Shown: positions 1 to 13,288 of the stretch, in pieces | Numbering within the stretch: position 1 is the first letter of the stretch | Layout of the letters: the number at the start of each line of letters is the position of its first letter | NCBI GenBank assembly: GCA_004376375.1 | Contig: SOJX01000098.1 | Coordinates: 1 to 59,540 of the forward strand | Direction of reading: 5' to 3' | Source: Planctomycetota bacterium | GTDB lineage: Bacteria; Planctomycetota; E44-bin39 | Length of the DNA stretch: 59,540 bases | Translations under genes and position numbers: made by a program | Notes under the pieces: generated by a model | Databases searched by the model: none | What the model was told of the DNA's origin: nothing | Seen by the model: only the letters and a program-made list of their open reading frames with translations

Positions 1-3851
<3,851 letters not shown>

Positions 3852-3869
3852 GCGAAACCTCCTCAAGAA

Positions 3870-3923
3870 AGTATGAAGTATGAAGGCTGAAATCTTAACT
3901 CTCAAACTTCATACTTCTATACG
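3870..3923. repeat. Heptamer repeat, AAGTATG family, inverted tracts
   Basis: Three 7-nt units (AGTATGA, AGTATGA, AGGCTGA; 3870-3890) face an inverted tract with CTTCATACTTC (3908-3918), so an RNA of either strand could fold. It lies between the sigma gene and the kinase gene and overlaps the end of the sigma gene. The same family recurs at 8213, 31192 and 50400. Confidence 0.7.
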
Positions 3924-4465
3924 TTCATGTGCGGGCGCAGCTTTTCGCGAAGGTGCTTTGTGCCCCGATAAAGCGCACCGCGAACGGTGCTGACGGGCAC
4001 GGAAAGCATTTCCGCGATCTCAGCATAGGATTTATTGTCATAAAAACGCAGGACGACCGCCGCCTGCGTTCGCGCAGGCAGCTCGTGCAGAGCGGCCGTG
4101 ATAATCTGATCGAGCTTTTCGCCGCGCTCCACGGCTTCCGTAACGCTCGTTCCTATCACGCCCTGCTCCTGCAACTGGTCGAGAGAATAGATCTTGCGTT
4201 TCTTTTTCCGAAGCCAATCCTTACAGGTGTTGAAGGTAATCCGCGCCAGCCAGGAAGCGAACTTGTCGGGCTTATTGAGGCTTGACAGCGAATTGAAAGC
4301 CGCAATAAAAGCCTCCTGGGCGGCATCTTCAGCATCAGCCTGGCTGCGAAGCTGGCTGAATGCGATGGCGCAAACCCGCCCCTGGTAGCGGTCAACAAGC
4401 GTACCGAACGCTTTCCTGTCACCGTTCATACACATCCCTACCAGTTGAGCGTCAGTTGCTTCCAT
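3917..4465 (-). CDS. ECF-type RNA polymerase sigma factor
   Basis: This encodes 182 residues from the ATG at 4465. A GTG at 4483 would add six residues but sits inside a hairpin. Region 2 is visible as DAEDAAQEAFIAAF and the following FASWLARITFNTCKDWLRK. Region 4 is visible as LPARTQAAVVLRFYDNKSY with the helix-turn-helix YAEIAEMLSVPVSTVRGAL. There is no sigma-70 region 1 or 3, and the length is typical of ECF factors. It directs RNA polymerase to a dedicated promoter set. The next gene, a kinase carrying an anti-sigma-like zinc motif, is its likely regulator (inference). ECF factors linked to Ser/Thr kinases are a known planctomycete grouping. Confidence 0.95.
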   Translation of the reverse strand: MEATDAQLVGMCMNGDRKAFGTLVDRYQGRVCAIAFSQLRSQADAEDAAQEAFIAAFNSLSSLNKPDKFASWLARITFNTCKDWLRKKKRKIYSLDQLQEQGVIGTSVTEAVERGEKLDQIITAALHELPARTQAAVVLRFYDNKSYAEIAEMLSVPVSTVRGALYRGTKHLREKLRPHMNV

Positions 4466-4473
4466 CGCTATCC

Positions 4474-4494
4474 AAGCCTGCACACTGCAGGCTT
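4474..4494 (-). promoter_or_regulatory. Hairpin over the upstream start of the sigma gene
   Basis: A perfect 8-bp inverted repeat (AAGCCTGC / GCAGGCTT) with a 5-nt loop covers the alternative GTG start at 4483 and lies just upstream of the ATG at 4465. It could limit translation of the sigma factor. Any regulatory role is inferred. Confidence 0.4.
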
Positions 4495-4924
4495 GTCCTG
4501 TAAGAGGGTCGGAAAAAGCACGATTTCGTCACGCAGAATAATGAGGTTTTTCGGCACCCGACAACGTATCCCATACCTTAGCAAGCTGTTATGAAGAATT
4601 CAACCAAAAAAATAATTCATAATATTATATATTTCCTACCCACGTCGTCTGATAGCGGTTTCAGCAAAGAATGAGCACGATATACCCCCTGCATTATGGT
4701 TAACAACTCAAAAACGGTTTTCCACGAACAAAAAAGCCAATAATAGAAGATTCACAAGCTCCTCCTGTATTATCCCAATGTATGAAAGGTGTTAGGGTCA
4801 GTAAATAATATGATTTTTTTAGAAACCTGGAGAGAAAAAACGGGTTCTATTCTCTATAAGGAAAATTCAGCCTGGCAAAGGAAATATCCATTCAGATAAC
4901 CGTGAACAGACAAGGAGACATATC
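4495..4924. other. AT-rich divergent intergenic region, no gene seen
   Basis: This gap separates the leftward sigma gene from the rightward PEGA gene and should contain promoters for both. The centre (about 4590-4640) is markedly AT-rich. I found no convincing -35/-10 pair, no open frame with a ribosome site and no repeat array. An AAGGAGA ribosome site lies at its right end. Confidence 0.5.
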
Positions 4925-5956
4925 ATGATTCGCAGTTGTATTGCCACCGCTGCTGTGATAATGCTGCTTTTCTCACCGGCAGCGGCAGACGACGGGAAGC
5001 TTCTGGTTTCGAGCAACGTCAAAGGAAAAGTTTATGTAAACGGCATTTATATGGGCAATACCGGGGAGCTGTTAACCGGCCTTCCGGCAGGGAAGGCAAA
5101 ATTAAAGGTGATTGCCGAAGGTCACGAGCCTTATGAAAAAGAAATTACGATAGGCGACGGCGGGCTTTCAAAATATGAAGTCGAGCTCAAGGCCTTGAAA
5201 GGCGATTCGTCCGAAGGGGCAAAAGAGACCGAACCCGTGGGCGGCGGCAATTCCGGCGCCGCCGAAGGCCTTGTAAAGAAGCAACCCGCAAAGCCTGATG
5301 ACAAGAAACCTGACGAGTCCAGCGGCGATAAGAAAGAGGAAACCGGCCCCCCCACGAAAGATGATGTAAAGACGGCGAGCAAGGACAAGGACTCGGAGCA
5401 GCTTATCGAAATCCTCAAGAACGCCAAATCCGAATACAAGATCAAGCTCATGGCCGCTTCCGCGCTTCTCCGGCTGAAGAAAGACGAGGGCGAGGAGGCG
5501 ATTGAAAGCGAGGTCAACGGCGATTTCAAAAAAGCGCCGAAGGCGTTCATCGACGTGTCACCGCTCTTTGAAGGGAAAAAGCTCATCAAGACCGAGCGGC
5601 TCATCATGATCCTCAAGACCAAGTCGGCTCAATTCGATAGTTTCGAGGAGCTCGTCGCGGGTTACGTGGCGCTTTGCACACTCGAAAGGCGGCGGCAGAA
5701 AAAGGTCGCGGACAAGGAAAAAGCAGAAGATAGATTCGGCAAAGGGTGGCGCGGAAGGCGCAGAGGGTTCAGGCGCGCAAACCGCCAGAAAAACAAAATG
5801 GACAACCTCAACGAGGACGAGCGGAAGAACCACGACTGCATGAAGCGGATAACCGATTTCCTCAAGAAAGCCGGCAGAAGTAAAGATAAAGACCTTGCCG
5901 CACTTGCCAAGTTCCTCATGAAAAAGGCTGACGACAGGATAAATCCGGGCAGCTAG
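4925..5956 (+). CDS. Secreted PEGA-domain protein
   Basis: 343 residues, starting at an ATG preceded by AAGGAGA. A signal peptide covers about residues 1-21 (hydrophobic stretch ending SPAAA-DD). It is followed by a PEGA-type beta domain (about 24-92), recognisable from GKVYVNGIYMGNTGELLTGL, PAGKAKLKV and GHEPYEKEI. A Lys/Glu/Pro-rich linker runs to about 155, and the rest is charged and helical, including a HEAT-like stretch (KIKLMAASALLRLKKDEG). PEGA domains are common in surface proteins and usually have no enzymatic role. Export to the periplasm or cell surface is likely. The function is unknown. Confidence 0.8.
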   Translation: MIRSCIATAAVIMLLFSPAAADDGKLLVSSNVKGKVYVNGIYMGNTGELLTGLPAGKAKLKVIAEGHEPYEKEITIGDGGLSKYEVELKALKGDSSEGAKETEPVGGGNSGAAEGLVKKQPAKPDDKKPDESSGDKKEETGPPTKDDVKTASKDKDSEQLIEILKNAKSEYKIKLMAASALLRLKKDEGEEAIESEVNGDFKKAPKAFIDVSPLFEGKKLIKTERLIMILKTKSAQFDSFEELVAGYVALCTLERRRQKKVADKEKAEDRFGKGWRGRRRGFRRANRQKNKMDNLNEDERKNHDCMKRITDFLKKAGRSKDKDLAALAKFLMKKADDRINPGS

Positions 5957-5986
5957 GACTTTAAGAAAACCCGGATGTTAATAAAA

Positions 5987-6015
5987 ACAGGGGCGAGTCG
6001 ATGACTCGCCCCTGT
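5987..6015. terminator. Bidirectional terminator hairpin between convergent genes
   Basis: A perfect 13-bp stem (ACAGGGGCGAGTC / GACTCGCCCCTGT) with loop GAT is followed by a T-rich stretch on the plus strand and by a T-run (from AAAA at 5983-5986) on the minus strand. It lies between the PEGA gene and the end of clpX, which converge. The core stem and loop recur almost unchanged at 12132-12154. Confidence 0.85.
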
Positions 6016-6034
6016 GTATTTTACACACGATTTA

Positions 6035-7367
<1,333 letters not shown>

Positions 7368-7375
<8 letters not shown>

Positions 7376-8006
7376 CCGTTTCCTTCTCCCTGGGGATTAT
7401 CACTTCGTCGACGATTCCGTAATCTTTCGCGGCTTCCGCAGAGAGGAAGAAGTCGCGGTCACTGTCCTTGAGAACGTCTTTCCTGGATTTTCCCGTGTGT
7501 TTCGAAATGATTTCCGCGAGCATTTCCTTCAAGTTGCGTATCTCCGCGGCGTGAATCTCGATGTCGGAGGCCTGCCCGGAAAGCCCGTCCATTAACGGCT
7601 GGTGGAGCAGGACCCGCGAATGGGGGAGCATGAAACGCTTGCCCGGCGTTCCGGCCGCAAGCAGAATGGCGGCCAGCGACATGGCGCTCCCTATGCAGGT
7701 CGTGGCGACGTCGGCCTTGATAAACTGCATCGTGTCGTAGATAGCGAGGCCGCTGTAGATATCGCCGCCCGGGGAATTAATGTATATTGAAATATCATGC
7801 TTCGAGTCCTCCATGTCGAGGAACAGCAGTTGGGCGACGACGATATCGGCGACGCGGTCGTTTATACCGCCGCGGATAAAGATGATCCTGTCCTTGAGGA
7901 GGCGCGAGAAAATGTCGTAGACGCGCTCGCCGCGGCCGTCCTGCTCTATGACGTACGGAGTTTCGCTTGAGTAGACGCGAGGTTTGCTGGTGTTTTCCTG
8001 GTGCAT
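7368..8006 (-). CDS. clpP: ATP-dependent Clp protease proteolytic subunit ClpP
   Basis: 212 residues, typical of the family. The catalytic triad can be placed: Ser110 in GSAMSLAA, His135 in RVLLHQP and Asp185 in [12 protein letters not shown]. The oxyanion-region motif [10 protein letters not shown] is present. The nucleophile motif has GSAMS in place of the usual GQAAS, a modest change that keeps the serine. It forms the barrel peptidase that works with ClpX. It is preceded by a 214-bp gap after tig that holds a heptamer array and a hairpin, and it overlaps clpX by 8 nt. Confidence 0.98.
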
Positions 8007-8110
8007 ATTTAGGTACTCCGGCAGTTAATATACGCCGAAAAGAGTCCTTTGATTCATCGGCTTATTCGCCCTCATCAGTTGAGGAGTTCACAGAATTGTC
8101 ACCTGAAAAG

Positions 8111-8187
8111 AAGTACCAAGTGCCAAGTACCGAGTACTGAATATCGAGAAACGAGTTACGAGTTACGCGGCGAGCAAGCTCGCCCGC
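8111..8187. repeat. Heptamer array (RAGTACC family) followed by a GC hairpin
   Basis: Eight consecutive 7-nt units run from 8111 to 8166 (AAGTACC, AAGTGCC, AAGTACC, GAGTACT, GAATATC, GAGAAAC, GAGTTAC, GAGTTAC). A hairpin GGCGAGC-AA-GCTCGCC follows at 8169-8184. The array lies between tig and clpP. The same word reappears, inverted, at 22081-22101. Confidence 0.75.
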
Positions 8188-8212
8188 TAAACGAATATTA
8201 TCATATCCGCCT

Positions 8213-8233
8213 TTCATCCTTCATACTTCATCC
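8213..8233. repeat. Heptamer units at the tig stop codon
   Basis: TTCATCC, TTCATAC and TTCATCC follow one another without a gap. On the minus strand they read GGATGAA-GTATGAA-GGATGAA and supply the last residues and the TGA stop of the trigger factor gene. This is the AAGTATG/AAGGATG family. Confidence 0.7.
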
Positions 8234-9729
8234 TTTTCTTCATCCTCTTTCCCCGGTTCCGCGGGCACGTCGATGTATTTCGCCTTTTTGCGGAGGAACT
8301 CGAAGAGTTTCTCCTCCCGGATAGTGGTCCTGAGGTTGTCCATTTCGTTGCGTTTACGGATGTCGGCCTCCACCTCGTCGGCCGGCAGTTTTCTCTGCGC
8401 CGCGATCATGGAGATTCGTGCATATACTTCTTCGTCGAGCGCGAAAATCCTTTCCTTGTCCGCAATGGCTTCGAGCAGGAACCGCCTTTTGATCGTGTCG
8501 GCCGCAGGCTCCTCAGCCTCTTTCATCATCCCGTCGAGGTCGGCACGGATTTTCTCCTCGTCCTCGCCCATCATCTTGCGGTAGTAGGCCTGCCGCATTG
8601 TAACGTTGGCGGCAAGCTTCTTGGCGAGCGCCTGCGGTACGTCGATTTCAGTAGTTACCAGAAGTTTCTTAATGATGTTCTCATTCGTCTGCTCGTCAGC
8701 TTCATATTTCTTTTTCTCGCCAAGCTGCTTTCGGATTTCGGAGCGGAGCTCGTCTTCATCGTCAAGGTCGAACTTCTTGAGCAGCTCCGGGGTAATCTCG
8801 GCGGGCTTGACTTCCTTTATCTCGACAAGCTCCAGTCTGAGCACGCCTTGCTGGCCGCGCTCGGATTCGGGAATCTCGAGGATGTCCTCGGGTTCCTCGG
8901 GAAACGTGACCGACACGGCGACGTCTTCTCCGATATTCAGACCTTCGAGCGACTCATGGAGGTTTTCAACCACCATACCCAGAATCCCGTCCTGGCCCGG
9001 CGGGACAAACAAACCCTTATGGCTCGAAACCTCCTTGTCCCCTGCGACGACGGCAACGTTTACCCCGGCAAAATCGTCAGCCCTGAGCTCCCTTCCTTCA
9101 GCCGGCCCGACGGTTCCGTGCTCGATTTTGAACTGATGGACCTCTTTTTCGATGTCCTCGTCGGTGACCGCGGCGTCTATTTTCGGGATTTCGATGCCCC
9201 TGTACTCGGGCAATTCGAACTCGGGCTTGATCTCGAACTCGACGGAGAAGGTCAGGTCCTTGTCCTTTTCGAATTCGACTTCTTCCAGCCCGGGATCGAA
9301 CTTCGGGTCGCCGAGTGAGCGCTCCTTGAGCTCGTGATCCTCGATGATTTTCTCGAGCGCAGCCGCGACGGTTTCACTCTTGAGCTCCTCGATGATTTCC
9401 TTTCCGTACCGTTTTTCAACCAGCCTGCGCGGGACCCTCCCCTTTCTGAACCCCTTTATCTGCACGTTCCTGAGGACGTCGCGCATCTTCTTCTCAATCT
9501 CGCGGTTGATCGTATCCTTCGGGATGACGGCCGAGAATTTCCTGACACACGGTTCCGTGTCGTCGACATTCACGGTCATCCCTTCGATGATCTCTTCCAC
9601 TTTCTCTGCAGTTTTTTCGGAACCCGGCTCCCCAGCAGGCTCGGCGGCAGCCTCGGCGTCGGGTTTTTCAGCTTTTTCCTCATCGGCGGATGCGGCTTCC
9701 TGCGCCAGTTCCCGTTTTTCCTCGTCCAT
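8221..9729 (-). CDS. tig: Trigger factor (ribosome-associated chaperone, peptidyl-prolyl isomerase)
   Basis: 502 residues from the ATG at 9729, chosen for the purine-rich GGACGAGGA just upstream. An upstream in-frame start at 9783 would read through the octamer repeat and is unlikely. The ribosome-binding signature is GFRKGRVPRRLVEKRYG at about 97-113. A PPIase (FKBP-like) domain follows, with DFAGVNVAVVAGDKEV, then the long helical C-terminal chaperone domain. The family is usually about 430-450 residues. The extra length is an acidic Glu/Ala/Pro-rich N-terminal extension of about 50 residues. First gene of tig-clpP-clpX. Confidence 0.96.
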   Translation of the reverse strand: MDEEKRELAQEAASADEEKAEKPDAEAAAEPAGEPGSEKTAEKVEEIIEGMTVNVDDTEPCVRKFSAVIPKDTINREIEKKMRDVLRNVQIKGFRKGRVPRRLVEKRYGKEIIEELKSETVAAALEKIIEDHELKERSLGDPKFDPGLEEVEFEKDKDLTFSVEFEIKPEFELPEYRGIEIPKIDAAVTDEDIEKEVHQFKIEHGTVGPAEGRELRADDFAGVNVAVVAGDKEVSSHKGLFVPPGQDGILGMVVENLHESLEGLNIGEDVAVSVTFPEEPEDILEIPESERGQQGVLRLELVEIKEVKPAEITPELLKKFDLDDEDELRSEIRKQLGEKKKYEADEQTNENIIKKLLVTTEIDVPQALAKKLAANVTMRQAYYRKMMGEDEEKIRADLDGMMKEAEEPAADTIKRRFLLEAIADKERIFALDEEVYARISMIAAQRKLPADEVEADIRKRNEMDNLRTTIREEKLFEFLRKKAKYIDVPAEPGKEDEEKDEV

Positions 9730-9751
9730 TCGTGTCCTCGTCCTTTCAAAA

Positions 9752-9785
9752 GGCAATAAGGTAACAAGGCAACAAGATAACAAGG
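9752..9785. repeat. Octamer repeat GGYAACAA in the tig leader
   Basis: Four 8-nt units: GGCAATAA, GGTAACAA, GGCAACAA and GATAACAA (9752-9783), then GG. The array lies between the promoter and the tig start. The same word family occurs at 21858-21904 and, inverted, at 22113-22128. Confidence 0.65.
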
Positions 9786-9865
9786 GCTAGTGAACTTCGC
9801 GCATTATTTGACCTGCGGATAGAAACACCCACCCTCTGTCATTTATTCCCTATAATATCGCGGGC

Positions 9866-9894
9866 ATTATAGCATGGTGGAAATTGCGGCGCAA
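9866..9894 (-). promoter_or_regulatory. Sigma-70-type promoter of tig-clpP-clpX
   Basis: On the minus strand there is a perfect -10 TATAAT (9866-9871), a 17-nt spacer and a weak -35 TTGCGC (9889-9894). It lies about 135 nt upstream of the tig start and is the best candidate promoter for the three-gene operon. Confidence 0.65.
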
Positions 9895-9908
9895 TAACGG
9901 ATTACGGA

Positions 9909-10616
9909 TTAAGAATCTGCATCTAATCCACTCTCTTGCGGTCGATAATCCGAATATCCTCCCGAGTTACGGGCGTGACCGGAATATCCAAAAAGACTTT
10001 TCCGGTCCAGCAGCTCCCTGTATACGTATGCATGGGCCAGCATGGTTATCGGAATAGATACCAGCAGACCGATGACAAGGCAGATGAATCCGAGCAGGTT
10101 AATCAAAAAACAGACTATGGCGAAAACAAAAAGGCTCCATGCCTGCCCTCCGGTAATCTCATAGCTCAGTCTGAGAGCTTCTATCGGGCCGACATCTTTT
10201 TCAACAATGAAGTATCCGTAAAACTGAAACCTCAGGGCCCAGTATATCCCGGGTATGACCAGTAACAGAAATCCGATCATCGAAATAATCATGTAAACTA
10301 TGGTAGCCAGTATAAACTTCACCAGAAGCGGCGCACACATGAAAAGATCGCTCAGCTTTGCAGGTATGCCGTCGCAGAAATCAAGAGAGATTTTTATCTT
10401 TCCCAGCTCCAGAAGGGTGGCAACAAACCACGCGCCAACGGCAACCGCGATGCCTAACAGGGGATTATACCCTTCAATAAACGCTTTGCTGATATCCGAT
10501 GAAAGGTCAACCGATTCGGTAATCAGAACCAGAACGATGAGAAACCCCTTGTTCTTTTTGAACTCGTCTACGCCAAAACTGATTGCATCATCCAGTGAAA
10601 AACCCGCGGGTGCCAC
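9909..10616 (-). CDS. Integral membrane protein, DUF975/YciC-like
   Basis: 235 residues with about five hydrophobic segments. The motif VIPGIYWALRFQFYGYFIVE followed by GPIEALRLSYEITGGQ resembles the DUF975/YciC-like membrane family, whose function is unknown. The N-terminus (FSLDDAISFGVDEFKKNKGF) is a cytoplasmic amphipathic stretch also usual there. It ends in a polar tail. Monocistronic on the minus strand, ending 180 bp upstream of tig. The family call rests on pattern resemblance only. Confidence 0.65.
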   Translation of the reverse strand: MAPAGFSLDDAISFGVDEFKKNKGFLIVLVLITESVDLSSDISKAFIEGYNPLLGIAVAVGAWFVATLLELGKIKISLDFCDGIPAKLSDLFMCAPLLVKFILATIVYMIISMIGFLLLVIPGIYWALRFQFYGYFIVEKDVGPIEALRLSYEITGGQAWSLFVFAIVCFLINLLGFICLVIGLLVSIPITMLAHAYVYRELLDRKSLFGYSGHARNSGGYSDYRPQESGLDADS

Positions 10617-10897
10617 TAATAAGCCTCCAAATTTTTATCGCATTTAACCCGGATACGAATACTCCGGTTTCTTAATTTCACCGTGATCCATTTCTGGGCC
10701 GTACACACTTGCTATTTCGACCGCACAGGACCGCCAGGAATAAATATTCAGGCTCCATAATAACGTCTGTTTACGCATGTTTTCAACGATAATCCTATAT
10801 GTTAATTTTCACCATGTAGTAATAATTTTCATTACATCCCGTTTTCTGCCGCCTTTCACAACGTCTTTGGCTTCAATTTGTTATGAGTTCCACCTCA

Positions 10898-10914
10898 TTG
10901 GCATACTTCTTGTG
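10898..10914 (+). promoter_or_regulatory. Possible sigma-54 (-24/-12) promoter
   Basis: TTGGCATACTTCTTGTG matches the -24 half (TTGGCA) and the TTG of the -12 half, with the right 12-nt spacing from GG to the G of the -12 element, but has T where C is expected. It lies about 95 nt before a small open frame and 257 nt before the coiled-coil gene at 11171. Confidence 0.4.
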
Positions 10915-11007
10915 TAAATGTCAGCCAAGAAATCAGAGGGCATTATCCGAACCAGTCAACCGGTTCAACGGCAGTCAGGCTCCTTATATATCCAGGGAGG
11001 AAACGCC

Positions 11008-11067
11008 ATGACAGAACAGCACCTGCCTGCATCGCTTATGGCTATTATTTTCGCTACCGTTTTCTGA
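11008..11067 (+). CDS. Possible 19-residue hydrophobic small protein or leader peptide
   Basis: The ATG at 11008 follows a strong GGGAGGAAA. The frame encodes MTEQHLPASLMAIIFATVF and stops at TGA (11065-11067). It has a polar start and a hydrophobic end, like a small membrane peptide. It lies in the 554-bp gap 10617-11170, downstream of a possible sigma-54 site and upstream of the coiled-coil gene. The ribosome site is the main evidence. Nothing else in the gap looks coding. Confidence 0.4.
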   Translation: MTEQHLPASLMAIIFATVF

Positions 11068-11170
11068 TATCATGTCAGCCGCGCAGCGGCAATAAAGACT
11101 TGCCTGAAAGGCCATTAAGGCCTATTATCGACACTCAGAACAAAAGCACCAGCGTGAAAGGAGAATAGCT

Positions 11171-12094
11171 ATGGGTCGGTTCTTATTGATACTGGCAGCA
11201 TTTATCATCGGCGGCGTCATCGGCGCCGCGGTTACCGCCTCCATAATGGACGAAAAGCACAAAACCGGTTACAGGGCCCTGGAAGAAAAATACGACAAGG
11301 TCGCCAAGGCGAGAAATGATATTGCAGAAGAACTGAAAAACGCCGGCAAGGAAATCGAATCCCTGACGGCGGCGATGAAGGAGAAAACCTCCTCTCATGA
11401 AAAGAAACTTGAAAGCAAGGATGGCGAGATTGCCTCATTGAAAAAGGAAATTTCCGATCTGACGCCGGAACCCGTGGTAAAGGAACCTGAACCGCCGGCA
11501 AAAGAGCTGACAGAAGATGAGAAGAAGAAGGAAGAAGATAAAAAGAAACTCGTGGAATTAATCGAAAGGATGCAGCGGATTGCACTGATCGGCACGCCGC
11601 TCACGGAGTCGGCGATTAAAGACCTGGGTCTCGATAAGGACCAGGTTGCCAATATCAACGATGTCCTGAAAGACGAAGGTGAGCGCATGACCGAGCGTTT
11701 GCGCGAGTTAGCCGAGTCACTTGTAGAAGGCAAGACCGTCGAGGACTTCAAAGACATGAACGGCTTCCAGATTTCCGTAGAGATTAAGCCTTATTTTGAT
11801 GACGAACTGAAAAAGCTCATGAGCGAAAGTGCTGAAAACCTTAAAGCAATGCAAATGGGCGAAAAACACATCGTCAATTTCCTGTCCAAGGATTCCAACC
11901 TCTACAAGATCAACAAAGCTTTCTACAAGGAGCGCCAGGCCACGTACGACGAGCTCGCCGTGCACATGGACCAGGAAACGCTGGACAAGTTCAAGAATAA
12001 GTATTTCGAGAGCGGGAGTTTCATCTTCCCCGGCGGCACAACCGGCGCAGGCTACGGTACGGGGAAACTCACCGACGAAGATTTTGAGGAATAG
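11171..12094 (+). CDS. Membrane-anchored coiled-coil protein of unknown function
   Basis: 307 residues with an AAGGAGA ribosome site. One N-terminal membrane segment covers about 3-25 (LLILAAFIIGGVIGAAVTAS). A charged heptad-rich coiled coil follows (about 30-100), then a Lys/Glu linker. A compact helical domain covers about 125-285 (ERMQRIALIGTPLTESAIKD ... FFKDMNGF-like region), and the tail is Gly/Thr-rich and acidic. I do not recognise the family. The topology predicts a large extracytoplasmic part. A strong terminator hairpin follows at 12132. Confidence 0.7.
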   Translation: MGRFLLILAAFIIGGVIGAAVTASIMDEKHKTGYRALEEKYDKVAKARNDIAEELKNAGKEIESLTAAMKEKTSSHEKKLESKDGEIASLKKEISDLTPEPVVKEPEPPAKELTEDEKKKEEDKKKLVELIERMQRIALIGTPLTESAIKDLGLDKDQVANINDVLKDEGERMTERLRELAESLVEGKTVEDFKDMNGFQISVEIKPYFDDELKKLMSESAENLKAMQMGEKHIVNFLSKDSNLYKINKAFYKERQATYDELAVHMDQETLDKFKNKYFESGSFIFPGGTTGAGYGTGKLTDEDFEE

Positions 12095-12131
12095 CCGCAC
12101 CGTAAACCGTCATACAAGCGATAAATATAAT

Positions 12132-12165
12132 GGGGCGAGTCGCTGACTCGCCCCGTTTGTTTTTA
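12132..12165. terminator. Terminator hairpin, second copy of the GGGGCGAGTC stem
   Basis: GGGGCGAGTC-GCT-GACTCGCCCC (12132-12154), a perfect 10-bp stem, is followed by TTTGTTTTTAT. It lies between the coiled-coil gene (plus) and the membrane gene (minus), which converge. Stem and loop differ from the hairpin at 5987-6015 by a single loop base. Confidence 0.85.
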
Positions 12166-12178
12166 TAGGAACTTCTTT

Positions 12179-12865
12179 TTACGTAAACCACCTCAGGGCG
12201 TGCGCTTTCTCGCGGTACATGAGGCCGAGTAGGCGGAATGCAACCATGTAGATGTAAATCCGCGCAAACCAGAGGAAAGGCAAAAACGGAATCATGAGCA
12301 ATAGGCCAAAATACGAAAAGAAAAAACTCTCGGCAAACATGATAACGAAGAAAGCGCCTACTATTAAATAGAAAAATATGGTACCGATGACGTAGGTCAT
12401 TCCCATCGCAGCTATGGACTTGAAAACAAAACGCGGATCAATGGCCGCGCCGATGTGGTTGAATACAAAAACAATCATCAGAAGCATGGGCCAGACTATT
12501 AACCCGAAAATACTCAGGGCGATAAGCAGTATGGTCATACCGACGGCCTCAAACCCCATCTTATACCCGATATAAAGCCCGATAAGCGTCGGGAAAAAAC
12601 CCATTAGAAGTGTAACAAACAGCTGGACCACAGGCTTGACAAGATCGCCCATAATGTGAGCAAGGTCCGGCCAGCCAGGAGGTTCGTTATCCCCATGGAA
12701 AGCGGTCCTCTTCAGTATTGATATGTAATACGAGAGGAGGTACCCGCTCATGCAGATAAGAAGTATATAAGCGATGAACTGAAATATTAACATTCCACTT
12801 CCAATTACGGAAATAATGAAGCGAAATATCGCAAAGAAAATGCTCCCAATGGCAATCAACCCCAA
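12179..12865 (-). CDS. Multi-pass membrane protein, probably the C-terminal part of a frameshifted gene
   Basis: 228 residues from a TTG at 12865, with about six membrane segments and the motif FARIYIYMVAFRLLGLMY near the end. No ribosome site precedes the TTG. The frame stays open upstream for at least 35 codons (PISEAINDILFYPFRGNG and more), overlapping the end of the gene at 12900-13199 one base out of frame. The overlapping stretch reads like the natural start of this membrane domain, so the two frames were probably one protein. Resembles DUF4013-like membrane proteins. Function unknown. Confidence 0.6.
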   Translation of the reverse strand: MGLIAIGSIFFAIFRFIISVIGSGMLIFQFIAYILLICMSGYLLSYYISILKRTAFHGDNEPPGWPDLAHIMGDLVKPVVQLFVTLLMGFFPTLIGLYIGYKMGFEAVGMTILLIALSIFGLIVWPMLLMIVFVFNHIGAAIDPRFVFKSIAAMGMTYVIGTIFFYLIVGAFFVIMFAESFFFSYFGLLLMIPFLPFLWFARIYIYMVAFRLLGLMYREKAHALRWFT

Positions 12866-12899
12866 CCCGTTGCCGCGGAAGGGGTAAAACAGAATATCG

Positions 12900-13199
12900 T
12901 TAATTGCCTCGCTGATCGGGATTATCGGCGCCGGAATGGCGAGTTGCGCGAACTTCGTCGGGCGTGAGCTTGTTCTTGATGCGGGTTGCCAGGTACGCAG
13001 CGCCCGGAATGTCGGCCTGGAGCGCGCGGTTGTAAAAGCTTACGGCCTCCTGCATGCGCTGCAGCTCGACGCACACGTCGCCGAGCCTTGCAAGAATCGG
13101 CCCGGTCGCTTCGACCTGGACCTTATCACGCAGCGCGTGGTACTCTTTTTCGAGCTCGTCTTTCCTTTTATCGTCCGAAGGCCGCGGAGGCACGGGCAT
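12900..13199 (-). CDS. Short TPR-like protein, probably the N-terminal part of a frameshifted gene
   Basis: 99 residues from the ATG at 13197-13199. About residues 30-75 look like a TPR-type helical pair (ARLGDVCVELQRMQEAVSFY NRALQADIPGAAYLATRIK). After KNKLTPDEV the sequence becomes Arg/Asn-rich and stops, while the next frame (FAQLAIPAPIIPISEAIND) runs into the membrane protein at 12179. One extra or missing base near 12950-12960 would join them. Confidence 0.55.
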   Translation of the reverse strand: MPVPPRPSDDKRKDELEKEYHALRDKVQVEATGPILARLGDVCVELQRMQEAVSFYNRALQADIPGAAYLATRIKNKLTPDEVRATRHSGADNPDQRGN

Positions 13200-13212
13200 A
13201 TCTGGTTCCCTG

Positions 13213-13286
13213 GTCGTTAGTGGTTAGTCGTTGGTCGTTAGTCATTTGTTGATTTACTAACCACTACCGACTAACAACTAACCACT
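13213..13286. repeat. Heptamer repeat, GTCGTTA family, inverted tracts
   Basis: Four units of GTYGTTR (13213-13240), a 15-nt loop, then four units of the complement type (ACTAACC, ACTACCG, ACTAACA, ACTAACC; 13256-13283). The two arms can pair to form a long imperfect hairpin. It lies between the LCIB-like gene and the TPR-like gene, starting a few bases past the LCIB-like stop. Related copies at 48159 and 50933. Confidence 0.75.
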
Positions 13287-13288
13287 GA

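Noticed and set aside
8111..8166. Short regular repeats considered as a CRISPR array
   Set aside because: Units are 7 nt with no spacers and there is no cas gene nearby.
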